A stretch of 64,000 nt of DNA from Aeromonas aquatica (GCF_000764655.1 NZ_JRGL01000121.1:1-64000), one strand, 5' to 3'. Shown: positions 26,882-36,927, counted from the first letter of the stretch. The notes: generated by a model not told the origin, from the letters alone. Translations and numbers: made by a program.

Positions 26882-28000
26882 TCAGGCGATGCCGGCCAGC
26901 AATCGGCTCCAGTTGCGTTTGCCGGCGAGGAAGCCATCGCGCAGATTGCGATACTCCAACTGCAGCTTGAATCTATCGTAGCGGGCCAGCGCCGTGCGTT
27001 TGCGCTGCTCCAGCAGCCGCTTGCGGCTGGCGTAGTAGTGCTGGAGCTGCAGGCTCAGCTTGTCGTACTCCTCTTGCAGCAGTGCCTGCCACAACTCCCG
27101 ATCCTCTTTCTTGCGCAGCTTCGCCTTTGCGCGTTTAAGCTGCATCTCCAGCTTGGCCAGCTCTATGCGCTCCTCGGGGCAGGCGCGCAGATCCCTGGCC
27201 AGCCCGCACCAGGCGGCGCTGCGGATCAGCCACTTGGTGGGATCGTACTGCCACCAGCGGATGCCGTTGCGGTAGTCGTTCTCGAACAGGTGGTGGAAGT
27301 TGTGATACCCCTCGCCGAAGGTGAAGAAGGCCAGGATGCCGTTGTCCCGAGCGCTGTTGCGATCGGTGAAGGGCTGGCTGCCCCAGATGTGGGCGAGGGA
27401 GTTGATGAAGAAGGTGGTGTGGTGGGTCATCACCATGCGCAGCACCCCGGCCAGCAGCAGCATGCCGAGCAGATCGCCGTGGACCAGGCCAAGCAGCAGC
27501 GGGATGCCGATGTTGGTGGCCAGGGTCAAGGCCAGATAGTGCCTGTGCTGGAAGGCGACGATGGCGTTGTTCTGCAGATCCCGCACATTGCTGTAGTCGT
27601 GGTAGATCTCGCGCTGGTATTCCCGCAGCATCCAGCCGATGTGGGAGTACCAGAAGCCGCGGCCCGCGCTGTAGGGATCCTTCTGGTTGTCATCCACGTG
27701 ACGGTGGTGACGGCGGTGATCGGACGACCAGTGCAGTGCCGAGTTTTGCAGGGCGAGGGCACCGCCGATGGCGAAGATCCATTGCAGGATCGGGTGTGCC
27801 TTGTAGGTCTTGTGGGACCAGAGTCGGTGGTAACCGGCGGTGATGGAGATGCCGCAGTAGCAGAACAACAGCAGGAAGCAGATCCACTGCCAGAGGTCGT
27901 AGCCGTGAGTCATGCCGTACCAGGGCACGGCGATCAGTGCCGCCAGCCCGGAGAGGGCAAACAGCAGGGTGTTGCTCATGATGATCGGGGGGCGGTCCAT
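26882..28000 (-). CDS. Membrane fatty acid (acyl-CoA) desaturase
   Basis: 372 residues. Three histidine boxes of delta-9-type desaturases are present: HRLWSH, HRRHH and GEGYHNFHH, spaced between hydrophobic segments (FALSGLAALIAVPW, WICFLLLFCYCGISI, LLGMLLLAGVLRMV). They bind the di-iron centre that introduces a double bond into saturated acyl chains. A C-terminal ~110-residue charged coiled-coil extension (EERIELAKLEMQLKRAKAKL onward) is unusual. GGAG lies 9 nt before the ATG. A FabR-type operator lies 19-36 bp upstream of the start, and fabR is divergent from it. Confidence 0.88.
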   Translation of the reverse strand: MDRPPIIMSNTLLFALSGLAALIAVPWYGMTHGYDLWQWICFLLLFCYCGISITAGYHRLWSHKTYKAHPILQWIFAIGGALALQNSALHWSSDHRRHHRHVDDNQKDPYSAGRGFWYSHIGWMLREYQREIYHDYSNVRDLQNNAIVAFQHRHYLALTLATNIGIPLLLGLVHGDLLGMLLLAGVLRMVMTHHTTFFINSLAHIWGSQPFTDRNSARDNGILAFFTFGEGYHNFHHLFENDYRNGIRWWQYDPTKWLIRSAAWCGLARDLRACPEERIELAKLEMQLKRAKAKLRKKEDRELWQALLQEEYDKLSLQLQHYYASRKRLLEQRKRTALARYDRFKLQLEYRNLRDGFLAGKRNWSRLLAGIA

Positions 28001-28018
28001 TTTACTCGGCTCCTTTCA

Positions 28019-28036
28019 GCGAACAGCTGTTCACTA
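28019..28036. promoter_or_regulatory. FabR-type operator
   Basis: AGCGAACAGCTGTTCACT contains the perfect 12-bp palindrome GAACAGCTGTTC and resembles the FabR sites of E. coli fabA/fabB (AGCGTACACGTGTTAGCT type). It sits between the desaturase and the divergent fabR gene, so FabR probably represses the desaturase and may regulate itself. Confidence 0.65.
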
Positions 28037-28150
28037 TTCTCCATTGAGCCGGAATGCGGGTCAATGGTAAAAAAGTCGGAGACAAACCTGATCCCGGCCC
28101 CCCCTTCGGGTTATCATTTGGCCTCGCTAACCTCAAGGTGACTGTATTTC

Positions 28151-28771
28151 GTGGGTATTCGCGCGCAACAAAAAGAAAAAACCCGGCGTACGCTGATCGA
28201 CGCGGCGTTCAGTCAACTCTGTGCCAACCGCAGCTTCTCCAACCTCAGCCTGCGGGAAGTCGCGCGGGAGGCGGGCATAGCGCCGACCTCCTTCTACCGT
28301 CATTTCCGCGACATGGAAGAGCTGGGGCTGACCCTGGTGGACGAGGGGGGGCTGACCCTGCGTCAGCTGATGCGTCAGGCCCGCCAGCGCATCGCCGGCG
28401 GCGGCAGCGTCATCAGCACCTCGGTGCAGACCTTCATGGAGTTTGTCGAAAACAACCCGAACATCTTCCGCTTGCTGCTGCGTGAGCGCTCCGGTACCTC
28501 GGCGGCCTTCCGTCAGGCGGTGGCGCGCGAGATCCAGCACTTCATCGCCGAGCTGACCGACTATCTGGAGGCGACCACGGAGGCGCCACGGGAGGAGGCC
28601 TACATCCAGGCCGAAGCCATGGTCACCATCGTCTTCAGCGCCGGTGCCGACGCCCTCGACATGACCAGCGAGGAGTGCAAGGCGCTCTCCGATCGCACCA
28701 TCAGTCAGCTGCGCATCATCGCCATGGGTGCCGAGGTCCAGAACCGCAAGCGCCGCGAACCCCTCTCTTAA
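28151..28771 (+). CDS. fabR: FabR, TetR-family repressor of unsaturated fatty acid synthesis
   Basis: 206 residues, full length and very close to E. coli Fab[21 protein letters not shown] is followed by the [23 protein letters not shown] and the ligand domain [20 protein letters not shown]. It represses fabA/fabB-type genes in response to the saturated/unsaturated acyl balance. It starts with GTG, supported by AAGGTG 10 nt upstream and by family alignment. The desaturase next door is the obvious target. yijD follows 18 bp downstream as in Enterobacteria. Confidence 0.92.
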   Translation: MGIRAQQKEKTRRTLIDAAFSQLCANRSFSNLSLREVAREAGIAPTSFYRHFRDMEELGLTLVDEGGLTLRQLMRQARQRIAGGGSVISTSVQTFMEFVENNPNIFRLLLRERSGTSAAFRQAVAREIQHFIAELTDYLEATTEAPREEAYIQAEAMVTIVFSAGADALDMTSEECKALSDRTISQLRIIAMGAEVQNRKRREPLS

Positions 28772-28789
28772 GCCAAGGATGAACAGTCC

Positions 28790-29155
28790 ATGCATGAACC
28801 GAACGCTATCCCCAAGAAACCCTTGTTGCTGGCCCTGCTCATCGGGATCTGTGGGGATGCCTTCCTGTCGGTACTGACCGAATCGGCCGTGCCCTTCTCC
28901 TTCTTCCCCCTGATCGCCCTGCTGCTGGCGGCCTATCAGCTCTACCAGCACTATCGCCACGAGCCCATGGTGGGGAATACCCCTATCTGTATGATCCTTA
29001 GTTTTTTCATCGGCGTTTTTGGTCATTCGGCGCTGATCAAGGTGCAATATCCGGAACTGGGCAGCAACTTCTTCTCCCTGATCGCCATGTTGCTGTTGCT
29101 CGCCGCGCTCTCCATCAAACTCGGCATCAGCGTGGGGAAAAAAGTGAAGGAGTGA
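28790..29155 (+). CDS. yijD: YijD-family inner-membrane protein (DUF1422)
   Basis: 121 residues, four membrane segments (LLLALLIGICGDAFLSVL, FFPLIALLLAAYQLY, MILSFFIGVFGHSALI, FFSLIAMLLLLAALSIKL). The position directly after fabR matches E. coli fabR-yijD. The function is not known. Its stop codon lies within a 12-bp perfect inverted repeat. Confidence 0.85.
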   Translation: MHEPNAIPKKPLLLALLIGICGDAFLSVLTESAVPFSFFPLIALLLAAYQLYQHYRHEPMVGNTPICMILSFFIGVFGHSALIKVQYPELGSNFFSLIAMLLLLAALSIKLGISVGKKVKE

Positions 29156-29170
29156 CGAGTCACTCCTTCA
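29145..29170. terminator. Inverted repeat spanning the yijD stop
   Basis: TGAAGGAGTGAC ga GTCACTCCTTCA, 12-bp arms. It has no T-tract and the stop codon sits in the left arm. It may be a processing or weak termination hairpin. Confidence 0.45.
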
Positions 29171-29198
29171 GACAGTGTCAGGATGTAAGGCGCCTGCC

Positions 29199-29513
29199 TC
29201 AGTCGGCTTGAGGGGGCGTCCAGCCCTTCTGCTTGGCATCAATGATGGCCTGCAGCTTGGCGCGAATATCCATCATGCCGAACACCCCGAAGACCAGTAC
29301 CTGGGTGAATTCGAGGCGAGTCACCGGGAAGTAGGGCTTGCAGGCGGCCTTGATCAGGCTGGCCTGTACCCAGTGCATCAGGGCCACGATCAGGCCGCAG
29401 ACCGGCAGAAAGCCGTTCAACTTGCCCGGCAAGGTACCAAACAGGGCGAGCACCACCCCCAGCCAGAAGAACAGCAAGACGCCCATCGCCAACAGATTAA
29501 ACACGCGCTTCAT
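29199..29513 (-). CDS. DUF1145 family membrane protein (YhhL-like)
   Basis: 104 residues, three hydrophobic segments (LLAMGVLLFFWLGVVLALFG, FLPVCGLIVALMHWVQASL, FTQVLVFGVFGMMDI). It matches the YhhL/DUF1145 family, found next to rsmD (yhhF) in Enterobacteria as here. The function is unknown. A decayed copy of the rsmD 3' end fills the gap between the two genes. Confidence 0.78.
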   Translation of the reverse strand: MKRVFNLLAMGVLLFFWLGVVLALFGTLPGKLNGFLPVCGLIVALMHWVQASLIKAACKPYFPVTRLEFTQVLVFGVFGMMDIRAKLQAIIDAKQKGWTPPQAD

Positions 29514-29528
29514 CGTTTACCTCCCTTA

Positions 29529-29584
29529 CATAGAGCTGATAGCAGACCTGATCTGATCGACCTGCTTGTCCTTGAGTAGTTGCC
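29529..29584 (-). repeat. Decayed duplicate of the rsmD 3' end
   Basis: On the minus strand this stretch parallels codons near the rsmD C-terminus (QLLKDKQAGQVCYQLY). It reads QLLKDKQVDQ and then shifts frame through a 5-bp ATCAG duplication. The genuine copy is at 29668-29718. Confidence 0.65.
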
Positions 29585-29633
29585 CAAATCGACGGGGAGG
29601 GGCCCATAGCCCATTTCCCCTCCCGTACGGTGT

Positions 29634-30263
29634 TTAAACCGCAGCGTCATTCTTGGTGTCCCGCAGATAAAGTTGATAGCAGACCTGACCGGCTTGTTTG
29701 TCCTTGAGTAATTGCCAGCTGGCGGGCAGGGCTAGATCCCCCATCTCCTTCTCCCGCTCAAGATAGATGAGCGCGTCCGGCGCCAGCCAGCCACGTTGTT
29801 CCAGCAGTTCGCACACCTGGGGCAGCAACTCGCGGCGAAAGGGCGGATCGAGGAACACCAGATCGAACGGCGTCGCCGGGCCTTGCAGCCAGCTCACCGC
29901 ATCGGTCTGGATCACACTCCCCTGCTGGCTGCCAAGGGCGACCAGATTCTTTTTGAGCTGATCGGCGGCGCCCTTGTCCATCTCGACCAGGGTCACCTGC
30001 TCGGCATAACGGGACAGCGCCTCCAGCCCCAGACCGCCGCTGCCGGCAAACAAGTCGAGGCAGCGGGTGCCGCGCACATGGGGAGCCAGCCAGTTGAAGA
30101 TGGTCTCCTTGATGCGATCCGTGGTCGGCCTGAGACCATCCAGGTCCCTGACCGGCAATTTGCGACCCTTCCACTGACCGCTGATGATTCTTACAACACC
30201 CGCTTTTCCCTGCGGAATTGGGCTTTTATTGGGGCTGTTACGGCTGGATTTCACTCTGGGCAT
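29634..30263 (-). CDS. rsmD: 16S rRNA (guanine(966)-N2)-methyltransferase RsmD
   Basis: 209 residues. VVRIISGQWKGRKLPV and RPTTDRIKETIFNWL are the conserved N-terminal segments. The SAM-binding DLFAGSGGLGLEALSRY and the catalytic DPPF motif follow. It methylates G966 of 16S rRNA in the assembled small subunit. It is divergent from ftsY, the conserved arrangement in gammaproteobacteria. A decayed copy of its 3' end lies downstream. Confidence 0.93.
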   Translation of the reverse strand: MPRVKSSRNSPNKSPIPQGKAGVVRIISGQWKGRKLPVRDLDGLRPTTDRIKETIFNWLAPHVRGTRCLDLFAGSGGLGLEALSRYAEQVTLVEMDKGAADQLKKNLVALGSQQGSVIQTDAVSWLQGPATPFDLVFLDPPFRRELLPQVCELLEQRGWLAPDALIYLEREKEMGDLALPASWQLLKDKQAGQVCYQLYLRDTKNDAAV

Positions 30264-30374
30264 CGCGTTTCGTCGTCAGAAAATAAAGTGTTAGTATAAG
30301 GCGGTTCATTTTTATGCCGACCCACCGAGGGACGGCTATCTTAGCAGTCAGCCAACGAAGTGAGTATTTTTTAG

Positions 30375-32186
30375 ATGGCAAAAGGTTTGTTTTCCTGGCT
30401 GGGTTTCGGCCGCAAGAAAGAAGAGGCTGAGGCCGTCCAACCACAGGCCCCGGAAGCCACCCCGGTTATCGCCGAGCCTGAGGCCCCCGTTGCCTCCGCT
30501 CCCGCTGCTGATATCCCCCTGACCGGGGCTCCTGCCGCACAGCCCGAGGCTTCGCTGGCGATGCCGGACGAAGGCCCGCTGGTGGTGGAAGAGCCTGAGG
30601 CCGAGCTCGAGCCCGTCATCGTCAATGAGGCGCTGCTCGTTGATGGGGCCGCCGAAGAAGCGGCTCGCGTGGCCGCCGAGGCGCAGGCTTTGGAAGCGAC
30701 TCGTATTGCCGCCGAGACAGAGGCTTTGGAAGCCGCCCGCGTTGCTGCCGAGGCAGAGGCTGTGGAAGCTGCTCGCGCTGCCGCCGAGGCTGAGGCTTTG
30801 GAAGCGGCTCGTGTGGCCGCCGAGGCAGAGGCTGTGGAAGCCGCCCGCGTTGCTGCCGAGGCAGAGGCGCTGGAAGCCGCTCGCGCTGCCGCCGAGGCAG
30901 AGGCTGCGGAAGCCGCTCGCGTTGCCGCCGAGGCGCAGGCTCTGGAAGCCGCCCGTGTTGCCGCCGAAGCAGAGGCTGTGGAAGCCGCCCGTGTTGCCGC
31001 CGAAGCTCAGGCTGTGGAAGCTGCCCGTGTTGCCGCCGAGGCAGAGGCTGTGGAAGCTGCTCGTGTTGCCGCCGAAGCTCAGGCTGTGGAAGCGGCTCGC
31101 ATTGCCGCCGAAGCCCAGGCTGCCGAAGAGGCTCGTATCGCCAAAGAGGCCCAGAGAGCGGAAGATCTTCGTCTGGTCGCCGAGATGGAGGCGGAGGCCG
31201 CCGCCCTGGCCGCCTTGCCGCTGGCCGCCCAGGTGGACGACGACACTCAGGACAAGCCGCAGCGAGAGGGCTTCTTCGCCCGCCTCAAGCGCAGCCTAGT
31301 GCGCACCAAAGAAAATATAGGTTCAGGTTTCTTCGGCCTGTTCCGTGGCAAGAAGATCGACGACGAGCTGTTCGAGGAGCTGGAGACCCAGCTGCTGACG
31401 GCGGATCTCGGGGTCGACACCACCAGTCGCATCATCGACGGTCTGATCAAGCATGCGGATCGCAAGCAGCTCAAGGATGCCGAGGCGCTCTACGGCCTGC
31501 TCAAGCAGGACATGGGCGAGATACTGGCTCAGGTCGAGAAGCCGCTGGTCATCGACACCAGCAAGAAGCCCTATGTGATCCTGATGGTCGGCGTTAACGG
31601 GGTGGGCAAGACCACCACCATCGGCAAGCTGGCCAAGCAGTTCCAGGCCGAGGGCAAGAGCGTCATGCTGGCCGCCGGCGATACCTTCCGCGCCGCCGCC
31701 GTCGAGCAGCTGCAGGTGTGGGGTCAACGCAACAACATTCCGGTCATCGCCCAGCATACCGGCGCCGACTCCGCCTCCGTCATCTATGATGCCATCGAGG
31801 CCGCCCGCTCCCGCGGCGCCGACGTGCTGATCGCCGATACCGCCGGCCGCCTGCAGAACAAGAGCAACCTGATGGAAGAGCTCAAGAAGGTGGTGCGGGT
31901 GATGAAGAAGCTGGATCAAGAGGCGCCGCACGAGATCATGCTGACCCTGGATGCGGGCACCGGCCAGAATGCCCTGAGCCAGGCCAAGCTGTTCAGCGAA
32001 GCGGTGGGCCTGACCGGCATCACCCTCACCAAGCTGGACGGTACCGCCAAGGGCGGGATCATCTTCGCGATGGCGGACAAGTTCCAGATCCCGATCCGTT
32101 ACATCGGGGTGGGCGAGGGGATAGACGATCTGCGTCCCTTCGTCGCCAACGACTTTATCGAGGCACTGTTCAGTCGCGATGAGTAA
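30375..32186 (+). CDS. ftsY: Signal recognition particle receptor FtsY
   Basis: 603 residues, longer than the ~500 of E. coli. The acidic A domain is inflated by 14 tandem 12-residue repeats of the type [12 protein letters not shown] (about residues 97-264). The N domain starts near residue 285 and the GTPase G domain carries [24 protein letters not shown] and [10 protein letters not shown]. FtsY docks ribosome-SRP complexes at the membrane. The start [20 protein letters not shown] is the conserved amphipathic N-terminus. ftsE and ftsX follow, as is usual. Confidence 0.94.
   Translation: MAKGLFSWLGFGRKKEEAEAVQPQAPEATPVIAEPEAPVASAPAADIPLTGAPAAQPEASLAMPDEGPLVVEEPEAELEPVIVNEALLVDGAAEEAARVAAEAQALEATRIAAETEALEAARVAAEAEAVEAARAAAEAEALEAARVAAEAEAVEAARVAAEAEALEAARAAAEAEAAEAARVAAEAQALEAARVAAEAEAVEAARVAAEAQAVEAARVAAEAEAVEAARVAAEAQAVEAARIAAEAQAAEEARIAKEAQRAEDLRLVAEMEAEAAALAALPLAAQVDDDTQDKPQREGFFARLKRSLVRTKENIGSGFFGLFRGKKIDDELFEELETQLLTADLGVDTTSRIIDGLIKHADRKQLKDAEALYGLLKQDMGEILAQVEKPLVIDTSKKPYVILMVGVNGVGKTTTIGKLAKQFQAEGKSVMLAAGDTFRAAAVEQLQVWGQRNNIPVIAQHTGADSASVIYDAIEAARSRGADVLIADTAGRLQNKSNLMEELKKVVRVMKKLDQEAPHEIMLTLDAGTGQNALSQAKLFSEAVGLTGITLTKLDGTAKGGIIFAMADKFQIPIRYIGVGEGIDDLRPFVANDFIEALFSRDE
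30663..31166 (+). repeat. Fourteen 36-bp coding repeats in ftsY
   Basis: The in-frame period is 12 codons, AR(V/A/I)AAEA(E/Q)A(V/L/A)EA. Copies differ at many synonymous and a few replacement positions. They would form a long charged single alpha-helix. Confidence 0.9.
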
Positions 32187-32256
32187 GCTCAGGCATGATC
32201 AGTAAACGCCACAGGCCCCGACTCTGGTCGGGGTTTGTCAATGTCAGGGATCCGTT

Positions 32257-32928
32257 ATGATTCGTTTCGATAAGGTCAGCAAGGTATACAGCGGCGGCCA
32301 CCAGGCGCTGCAGAAGGTCAGCTTTCACCTGCGCAAGGGGGAGATGGCCTTCCTGACCGGCCACTCGGGGGCGGGCAAGAGTACCCTGCTCAAGCTCATC
32401 AGCGTGATGGAGCGGCCGACCGATGGCCGGGTCTTCTTCCACGGCGATGACGTCAGCCAGATCAAGCGGGGCCAGATCCCCTATGTGCGCCGCCAGATCG
32501 GCATGATCTTCCAGGATCACCGGCTGCTGATGGACAGAACCGTGTTCGACAACGTGGCGCTGCCGCTGGTGATCGACGGCTACAGCCATGCCGACATCAA
32601 CAAGCGGGTGGCGGCGGCGCTGGACAAGGTCGGCCTGCTCGGCAAGGAGCGCTACCAGCCACGCATGCTGTCCGGTGGTGAACAGCAGCGGGTCGGCATC
32701 GCCCGCGCCATCGTCAACAAGCCGCCGCTGCTGCTGGCGGATGAGCCGACCGGCAACCTGGATCCCCAGCTCTCCATGGACATCATGCGGCTGTTCGAGG
32801 AGTTCAACCGCTTCGGGGTCTCGGTGCTGATCGCAACCCACGATCTCGGGCTCATCGCCCGCATGCGTTACCGCACCCTGACCCTCAAGGCGGGTCGCAT
32901 GTATTCGCAAGAGCAGGAGGAGAGCTGA
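32257..32928 (+). CDS. ftsE: Cell division ATP-binding protein FtsE
   Basis: 223 residues, a full ABC ATPase: Walker [11 protein letters not shown]-loop MIFQDHRLL, signature [14 protein letters not shown], Walker [13 protein letters not shown] and switch His in ATHD. With FtsX it activates periplasmic murein hydrolases during septation. It follows ftsY by 70 bp and its stop overlaps the ftsX start by one base (TGATG). Confidence 0.95.
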   Translation: MIRFDKVSKVYSGGHQALQKVSFHLRKGEMAFLTGHSGAGKSTLLKLISVMERPTDGRVFFHGDDVSQIKRGQIPYVRRQIGMIFQDHRLLMDRTVFDNVALPLVIDGYSHADINKRVAAALDKVGLLGKERYQPRMLSGGEQQRVGIARAIVNKPPLLLADEPTGNLDPQLSMDIMRLFEEFNRFGVSVLIATHDLGLIARMRYRTLTLKAGRMYSQEQEES

Positions 32929-33881
32929 TGGCCATCGTTCGTCATAAACAACCTTTGCTCCGGCGGCTGGGCATGTACTGGGTGGATCACGCCCGCCAGG
33001 CCTTCTCCAGCATGGGCGAGCTGTGGCGCAATCCGCTCGCCTCCCTGATGACGCTGGCGGTGCTCGGTGTCAGCCTGGCGCTGCCGTCCTGCTTCCACGT
33101 GTTGCTGAAGAATGCCGAGATAGTGGAGGGCAGCTGGCAGACCAGCTCCCAGATCTCCCTCTATCTGCGCAAGGATCTGCCGGAGCAGAGCATCCTCGAC
33201 ATGAAGCAGCGGATCCTGCTCTACCCCGAGGTGGAGTCCGTCACTTACATGAACCGGGACGAGGCACTGAAGGAGTTTCGCGAGATCTCCGGCTTCGGCG
33301 ATGCCCTCGATTATCTCGACAGCAACCCGCTGCCGCCTGTGCTGAGCGTGATCCCGGATCCACGCTGGCAGAACCCTGACGGCGCCGCCGAACTGCTCGC
33401 CAAACTGGAAAATGAACCCGGCGTCGAGCAGGGCAAGCTGGATCTGCAGTGGCTGACCCGGCTGCAAGGCATCATGAACCTGCTGCGTCACACCATCACC
33501 GGCATCGCCGTGCTGCTGCTCTCCGCCGTGCTGCTGATCGTCGGCAACACCCTGCGCCTGAATATCCTCAACCAGCGTTCAGAGATCGAGGTGCTCAAGC
33601 TGGTGGGGGCGACCGATGCCTTCATTCACCGTCCCTTCCTCTATACCGGCATCTGGTTCGGGGTCATCGGTGGCATGTTGGCCTGGTGGCTGACCGAGGT
33701 GATGGTGATCTGGAGTGAGGGGGTGGTGAAGGAGCTGGCCGGGCTCTACAACAGCAACTTCCGGCTGGTGGGGATGGGGGCGTTCGATGGCTTCAATCTG
33801 ATACTGCTCGGTGCTATTTTGGGGCTGATTGCGTCCTGGTTCTCGGTGCACAGGCACATTCGCGACATAGAACCCTCTTGA
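32928..33881 (+). CDS. ftsX: Cell division protein FtsX
   Basis: 317 residues, four membrane segments: one after the N-terminus (LMTLAVLGVSLALPSCFHVLL) and three at the C-terminus (ITGIAVLLLSAVLLIVGNTL and later). Between the first two lies the periplasmic loop that contacts EnvC-type activators. RSEIEVLKLVGAT is the conserved cytosolic loop. It is translationally coupled to ftsE. Confidence 0.94.
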   Translation: MAIVRHKQPLLRRLGMYWVDHARQAFSSMGELWRNPLASLMTLAVLGVSLALPSCFHVLLKNAEIVEGSWQTSSQISLYLRKDLPEQSILDMKQRILLYPEVESVTYMNRDEALKEFREISGFGDALDYLDSNPLPPVLSVIPDPRWQNPDGAAELLAKLENEPGVEQGKLDLQWLTRLQGIMNLLRHTITGIAVLLLSAVLLIVGNTLRLNILNQRSEIEVLKLVGATDAFIHRPFLYTGIWFGVIGGMLAWWLTEVMVIWSEGVVKELAGLYNSNFRLVGMGAFDGFNLILLGAILGLIASWFSVHRHIRDIEPS

Positions 33882-34109
33882 TTGATTTTTCATCGCAGCA
33901 AAGCACTGGATTTTGAGAACTGGATCAAGTAAAAGAGTTGCCCGTTTCTGGCACAGCTCCAGTTCAGGGAGTAATCTGAACGATACTGCTCTGCAGGCGT
34001 CGCTGGATCCTAGGAAGGATCTTGGGAACCTTCTGATTTATAAGCAGTCTATCTAGTGCGACAGAATGTATACGGGTGTGGCCCTCTGCCTTGCTCGTCT
34101 GACTTGGCA
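33882..34109. other. Intergenic region between ftsX and the orphan hairpin unit
   Basis: No coding frame. TCTTGGGAACCTTCTGATTTATAAG and the following AT-rich stretch near 34030-34060 may hold a promoter for the structured element downstream, but no convincing -35/-10 pair is seen. Confidence 0.35.
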
Positions 34110-34191
34110 AGCATGTGAAGGTTGCGAGCTCCGCAACAATGGACTTAGCATGCTACTTTTCGGGGGTCCTTCACTGTGACCCCCTTTTTTT
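34110..34191 (+). ncRNA. Structured element ending in a strong terminator, candidate small RNA
   Basis: The nested stems AGCATG (34110-34115) / CATGCT (34149-34154) and GTTGCG / CGCAAC (34121-34137) are followed by a terminator: GGGGGTC / GACCCCC at 34162-34184 and seven T. The nearest upstream gene (ftsX) ends about 230 bp earlier. This may be a small RNA whose 5' end lies upstream, or simply the distal terminator of ftsYEX with a leader-like fold. Confidence 0.45.
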
Positions 34192-34354
34192 GACTGTTCA
34201 TTTATGATTCATCCCGTCGGCATAAGATAAGCCGGGTTCACGCTGGGGCTGATGTTTGACTTATGTTTGACGTGAGCCGCAGAATGGCTCCCGGTCGGTA
34301 GACAGACCCTCTCAGGGTGTTAGACTGGTTCGATTGAAAAGTAAGAGGTAGCAC

Positions 34355-35209
<855 letters not shown>

Positions 35210-35303
35210 GGGCATTCGCCGAACGCGTGCGTCAGCTTGAGAAGAACGCACTCAAGAAGCTGAAAGACGCCATGGATGCCTGAGGGCATTCTCCAATACA
35301 AAG

Positions 35304-35326
35304 CAGGGCCTGATGGCCCTGTTTTT
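35304..35326 (+). terminator. rpoH terminator
   Basis: CAGGGCC tgat GGCCCTG followed by five T, just past the second rpoH 3' copy. Confidence 0.88.
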
Positions 35327-35422
35327 GTATCCGCGCATCAGATCGGATCTGTTGTTGCGCCTTGCCCCCAATCCCGTCGAATATGGTATGTTGCCGCCAT
35401 TAACACTCTAGGGAGAGCAGAA

Positions 35423-36082
35423 GTGAAACTGTTGAACGACCTGTTTACCAATAACCGCGAGTGGGCGGAACGGATCAAGGCCGAGGATCCCGAGTTCTTC
35501 GCTACCCTCTCCGCCCAGCAGGCGCCCGAATATCTCTGGATCGGCTGCTCCGACAGCCGGGTCCCCGCCAACCAGCTGATGGGCCTGCTGCCGGGGGATG
35601 TCTTCGTCCACCGCAACGTTGCCAATCTGGTGGTACACACCGACTTCAACTGCCTCTCGGTGCTGCAATACGCGGTCGAAGTGCTCAAGGTGAAACACAT
35701 CATCATCTGCGGCCACTACGGCTGTGGCGGCGTGCGTGCGGCCATGCGCAACGAAGAGCTTGGGCTTATCGACAACTGGCTGCGCAACATCAAGGACGTC
35801 TACTTCAAGTATCGTGAGCAGCTGGATGCCATCGAAGATGAGCACGAGCGCCACGACTATCTGTGCGAGCTGAACGTGGCCGAGCAGGTGGCCAATGTCT
35901 GCCACACCACCATCATCCAGAACGCCTGGCGCAAGGGCCAGGAGCTGGCGGTGCATGGCTGGATCTACGGCATCAAGGACGGCCTGCTGCACGATCTGGA
36001 TCTCTGCATCAGCGGCCCGGATCAGATTGCGGATGTCTATCGCGCCTGGCCGGACATGCGTCCGCCTCACCGTCGTCGCTGA
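35423..36082 (+). CDS. can: Beta-class carbonic anhydrase
   Basis: 219 residues. Zinc ligands Cys42 and Asp44 lie in GCSDSRVPAN, with His and Cys in CGHYGCGGVRA. It interconverts CO2 and bicarbonate in the cytosol. GTG at 35423 is the start: GGGAGAG lies upstream and it gives the family N-terminus KLLNDLFTNNREWAERIK. The hut repressor gene begins about 10 bp after its stop. Confidence 0.93.
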   Translation: MKLLNDLFTNNREWAERIKAEDPEFFATLSAQQAPEYLWIGCSDSRVPANQLMGLLPGDVFVHRNVANLVVHTDFNCLSVLQYAVEVLKVKHIIICGHYGCGGVRAAMRNEELGLIDNWLRNIKDVYFKYREQLDAIEDEHERHDYLCELNVAEQVANVCHTTIIQNAWRKGQELAVHGWIYGIKDGLLHDLDLCISGPDQIADVYRAWPDMRPPHRRR

Positions 36083-36093
36083 GGAACCCATTG

Positions 36094-36798
36094 GTGGCAC
36101 CCGCCCTCTATCTGCAGATCAAACAGCACATCCTGGACGGGATCCGCGAACGCCACTATCAGGCAGGCGACAGGATCCCGACCGAGGCCGCCCTGTGCGA
36201 ACAGTTTGCCGTGAGCCGGATGACGGTCAACAAGGCGCTGCGTGAACTGGTGGCCGAGGGCTGGCTCAATCGCACCGCCGGCTCCGGCAGCTTCGTGGCG
36301 GACAGGCGTGCCGAGTCGCCGCTGCTGGCCATTCGCAACATAGCCGACGAGATCACCGAGCGGGGCAGCCAGTACAGCGCCCGGGTGATCCGCCTGCAGC
36401 GCCAGGCTGCGGACGAGAAGGTGGCGGTGCGACTGGGTTTGCGGGTCGGGGCGCCCACCTTCCACAGCCTCATCGTCCATCAGGCCGATGGGGAGCCGCT
36501 GCAACTGGAGGAGCGTTTCGTCGATGCCGAGCGCCTGCCCGGCTATGGCGAGCAGGACTTCACTAAACAGACACCGAACAGCTATCTGATGGAAGTCTGC
36601 CCCCTCTCCGAGATGGAGCACGTGGTGGAAGCCGTGCTGCCGAGCGCTGGCGAGGCGGGCTTGCTGCAGGTGAGGGTTGATACCCCCTGCCTGCTGCTGC
36701 ACCGCCGCACCTGGTCGGATGGCTTCCTGGTCTCCTACGCCAGGCTGCTCTCGCCAGGCTCCCGCTACAAGCTGAGCTCCAAGACCCGATTGACTTGA
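36094..36798 (+). CDS. hutC: HutC, GntR-family histidine-utilisation repressor
   Basis: About 234 residues. The N-terminal GntR winged helix (YQAGDRIPTEAALCEQFAVS, RMTVNKALRELVAEGWL) precedes a UTRA effector domain that senses urocanate in the family. GTG at 36094, or TTG at 36091, follows GAGGAACCC and fits the family N-terminus; the frame is open further upstream inside can but without family residues. Matching operators lie just after its stop and before hutI. Confidence 0.9.
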   Translation: MAPALYLQIKQHILDGIRERHYQAGDRIPTEAALCEQFAVSRMTVNKALRELVAEGWLNRTAGSGSFVADRRAESPLLAIRNIADEITERGSQYSARVIRLQRQAADEKVAVRLGLRVGAPTFHSLIVHQADGEPLQLEERFVDAERLPGYGEQDFTKQTPNSYLMEVCPLSEMEHVVEAVLPSAGEAGLLQVRVDTPCLLLHRRTWSDGFLVSYARLLSPGSRYKLSSKTRLT

Positions 36799-36810
36799 TT
36801 GTATATACAT
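36798..36810. promoter_or_regulatory. HutC operator 1
   Basis: ATTGTATATACAT, a near-palindrome of the HutC type, directly after the hutC stop. An identical 13-mer precedes hutI. Confidence 0.7.
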
Positions 36811-36824
36811 ATCTTGTTTTAAGA

Positions 36825-36848
36825 GCCCACCCATTGGTGGGCTTTTTT
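36825..36848 (+). terminator. hutC terminator
   Basis: GCCCACC catt GGTGGGC followed by six T. It separates hutC from the hutIGUH transcript. Confidence 0.88.
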
Positions 36849-36927
36849 GTGCTTAAACTCTAATGAAATCGCTGTTATCAAGATGTGAACTTGATCCTTT
36901 CTTTCTCGTCAGAGATCGGCTATAAAT

